From assembly GCF_000482485.1 (NCBI RefSeq), contig NZ_AXVK01000020.1, positions 1 to 64,000 on the forward strand: a DNA stretch of 64,000 nt, in the 5' to 3' direction. Source of the DNA: Paucisalibacillus globulus DSM 18846. Lineage in GTDB: Bacteria > Bacillota > Bacilli > Bacillales > Amphibacillaceae. The translations under genes were made by a program, and so were the position numbers. Numbering within the stretch: position 1 is the stretch's first letter; every line of letters starts with the position of its first letter. This document shows positions 64,000-64,000 of the stretch, piece after piece. The notes below the pieces were generated by a model. That model ran no database searches, had not been told where the DNA came from, and saw only the letters and a list, made by a program, of their open reading frames with translations.

Positions 64000-64000
64000 G

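Overview
The window is AT-rich DNA from a spore-forming, low-GC Gram-positive bacterium of the Bacillaceae (Oceanobacillus/Virgibacillus-like). Evidence: strong GGAGG-type ribosome binding sites, TTG and GTG starts, a small acid-soluble spore protein gene (sspM), the bacillithiol gene bshA, a B-type RNase P RNA, and long runs whose order matches Bacillus subtilis (ypjC-ypjD-dapB-mgsA-bshA-cca-birA-dinG-ypmB-aspB-asnS-dnaD-nth-ponA-recU-yppC-sspM-yppE-gpsB-rnpB-ypsC). Species cannot be fixed from sequence alone.

Region 1 (1-10.6 kb) is accessory. It holds the right end of an IS3-family element, a GrpB protein, a sugar-type cluster (ROK regulator, MFS permease, VOC protein, sugar O-acetyltransferase) behind two matching operators, an ArsR/DUF2087 regulator with an MFS exporter and shared operator motif, a frameshifted Nudix gene, another MFS transporter, decayed DNA, and an intact LAGLIDADG homing endonuclease followed by a small protein built from two ribbon-helix-helix-like repeats.

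Region 2 (10.6-31.3 kb) is mainly metabolic and housekeeping: the divergent citrate synthase/CitR pair around a palindromic operator, modAB without modC, a Rieske-FAD oxidoreductase, acylphosphatase, 7Fe ferredoxin, glutamate dehydrogenase, MsrAB, SbcCD, a YolD-like gene under a LexA-like box, two tatA genes with tatC, thyA-dfrA, and an NlpC/P60 wall hydrolase.

Region 3 (31.3-42 kb) carries ypgQ, formate-tetrahydrofolate ligase, a cold shock gene with a long leader, the type III polyketide synthase/methyltransferase pair, a ba3-type cytochrome oxidase operon including a 45-residue subunit IIa, an M32 carboxypeptidase, and a THUMP RNA methyltransferase.

Region 4 (42-64 kb) is the conserved core listed above, covering RNase P RNA, cell division, recombination, wall synthesis, base excision repair, tRNA charging and maturation, lysine and bacillithiol synthesis. 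Differences from the B. subtilis order as I remember it are no bshB1 between mgsA and bshA, no panBCD between birA and dinG, and no obvious ypmA or ypoC. Three copies of a GC-rich inverted-repeat element with 16-bp termini sit between genes at 38.7, 48.9 and 63.0 kb. The MazG-like ypjD gene lacks a standard start codon, and ypmB seems to depend on an overlapping upstream 30-codon ORF for translation.
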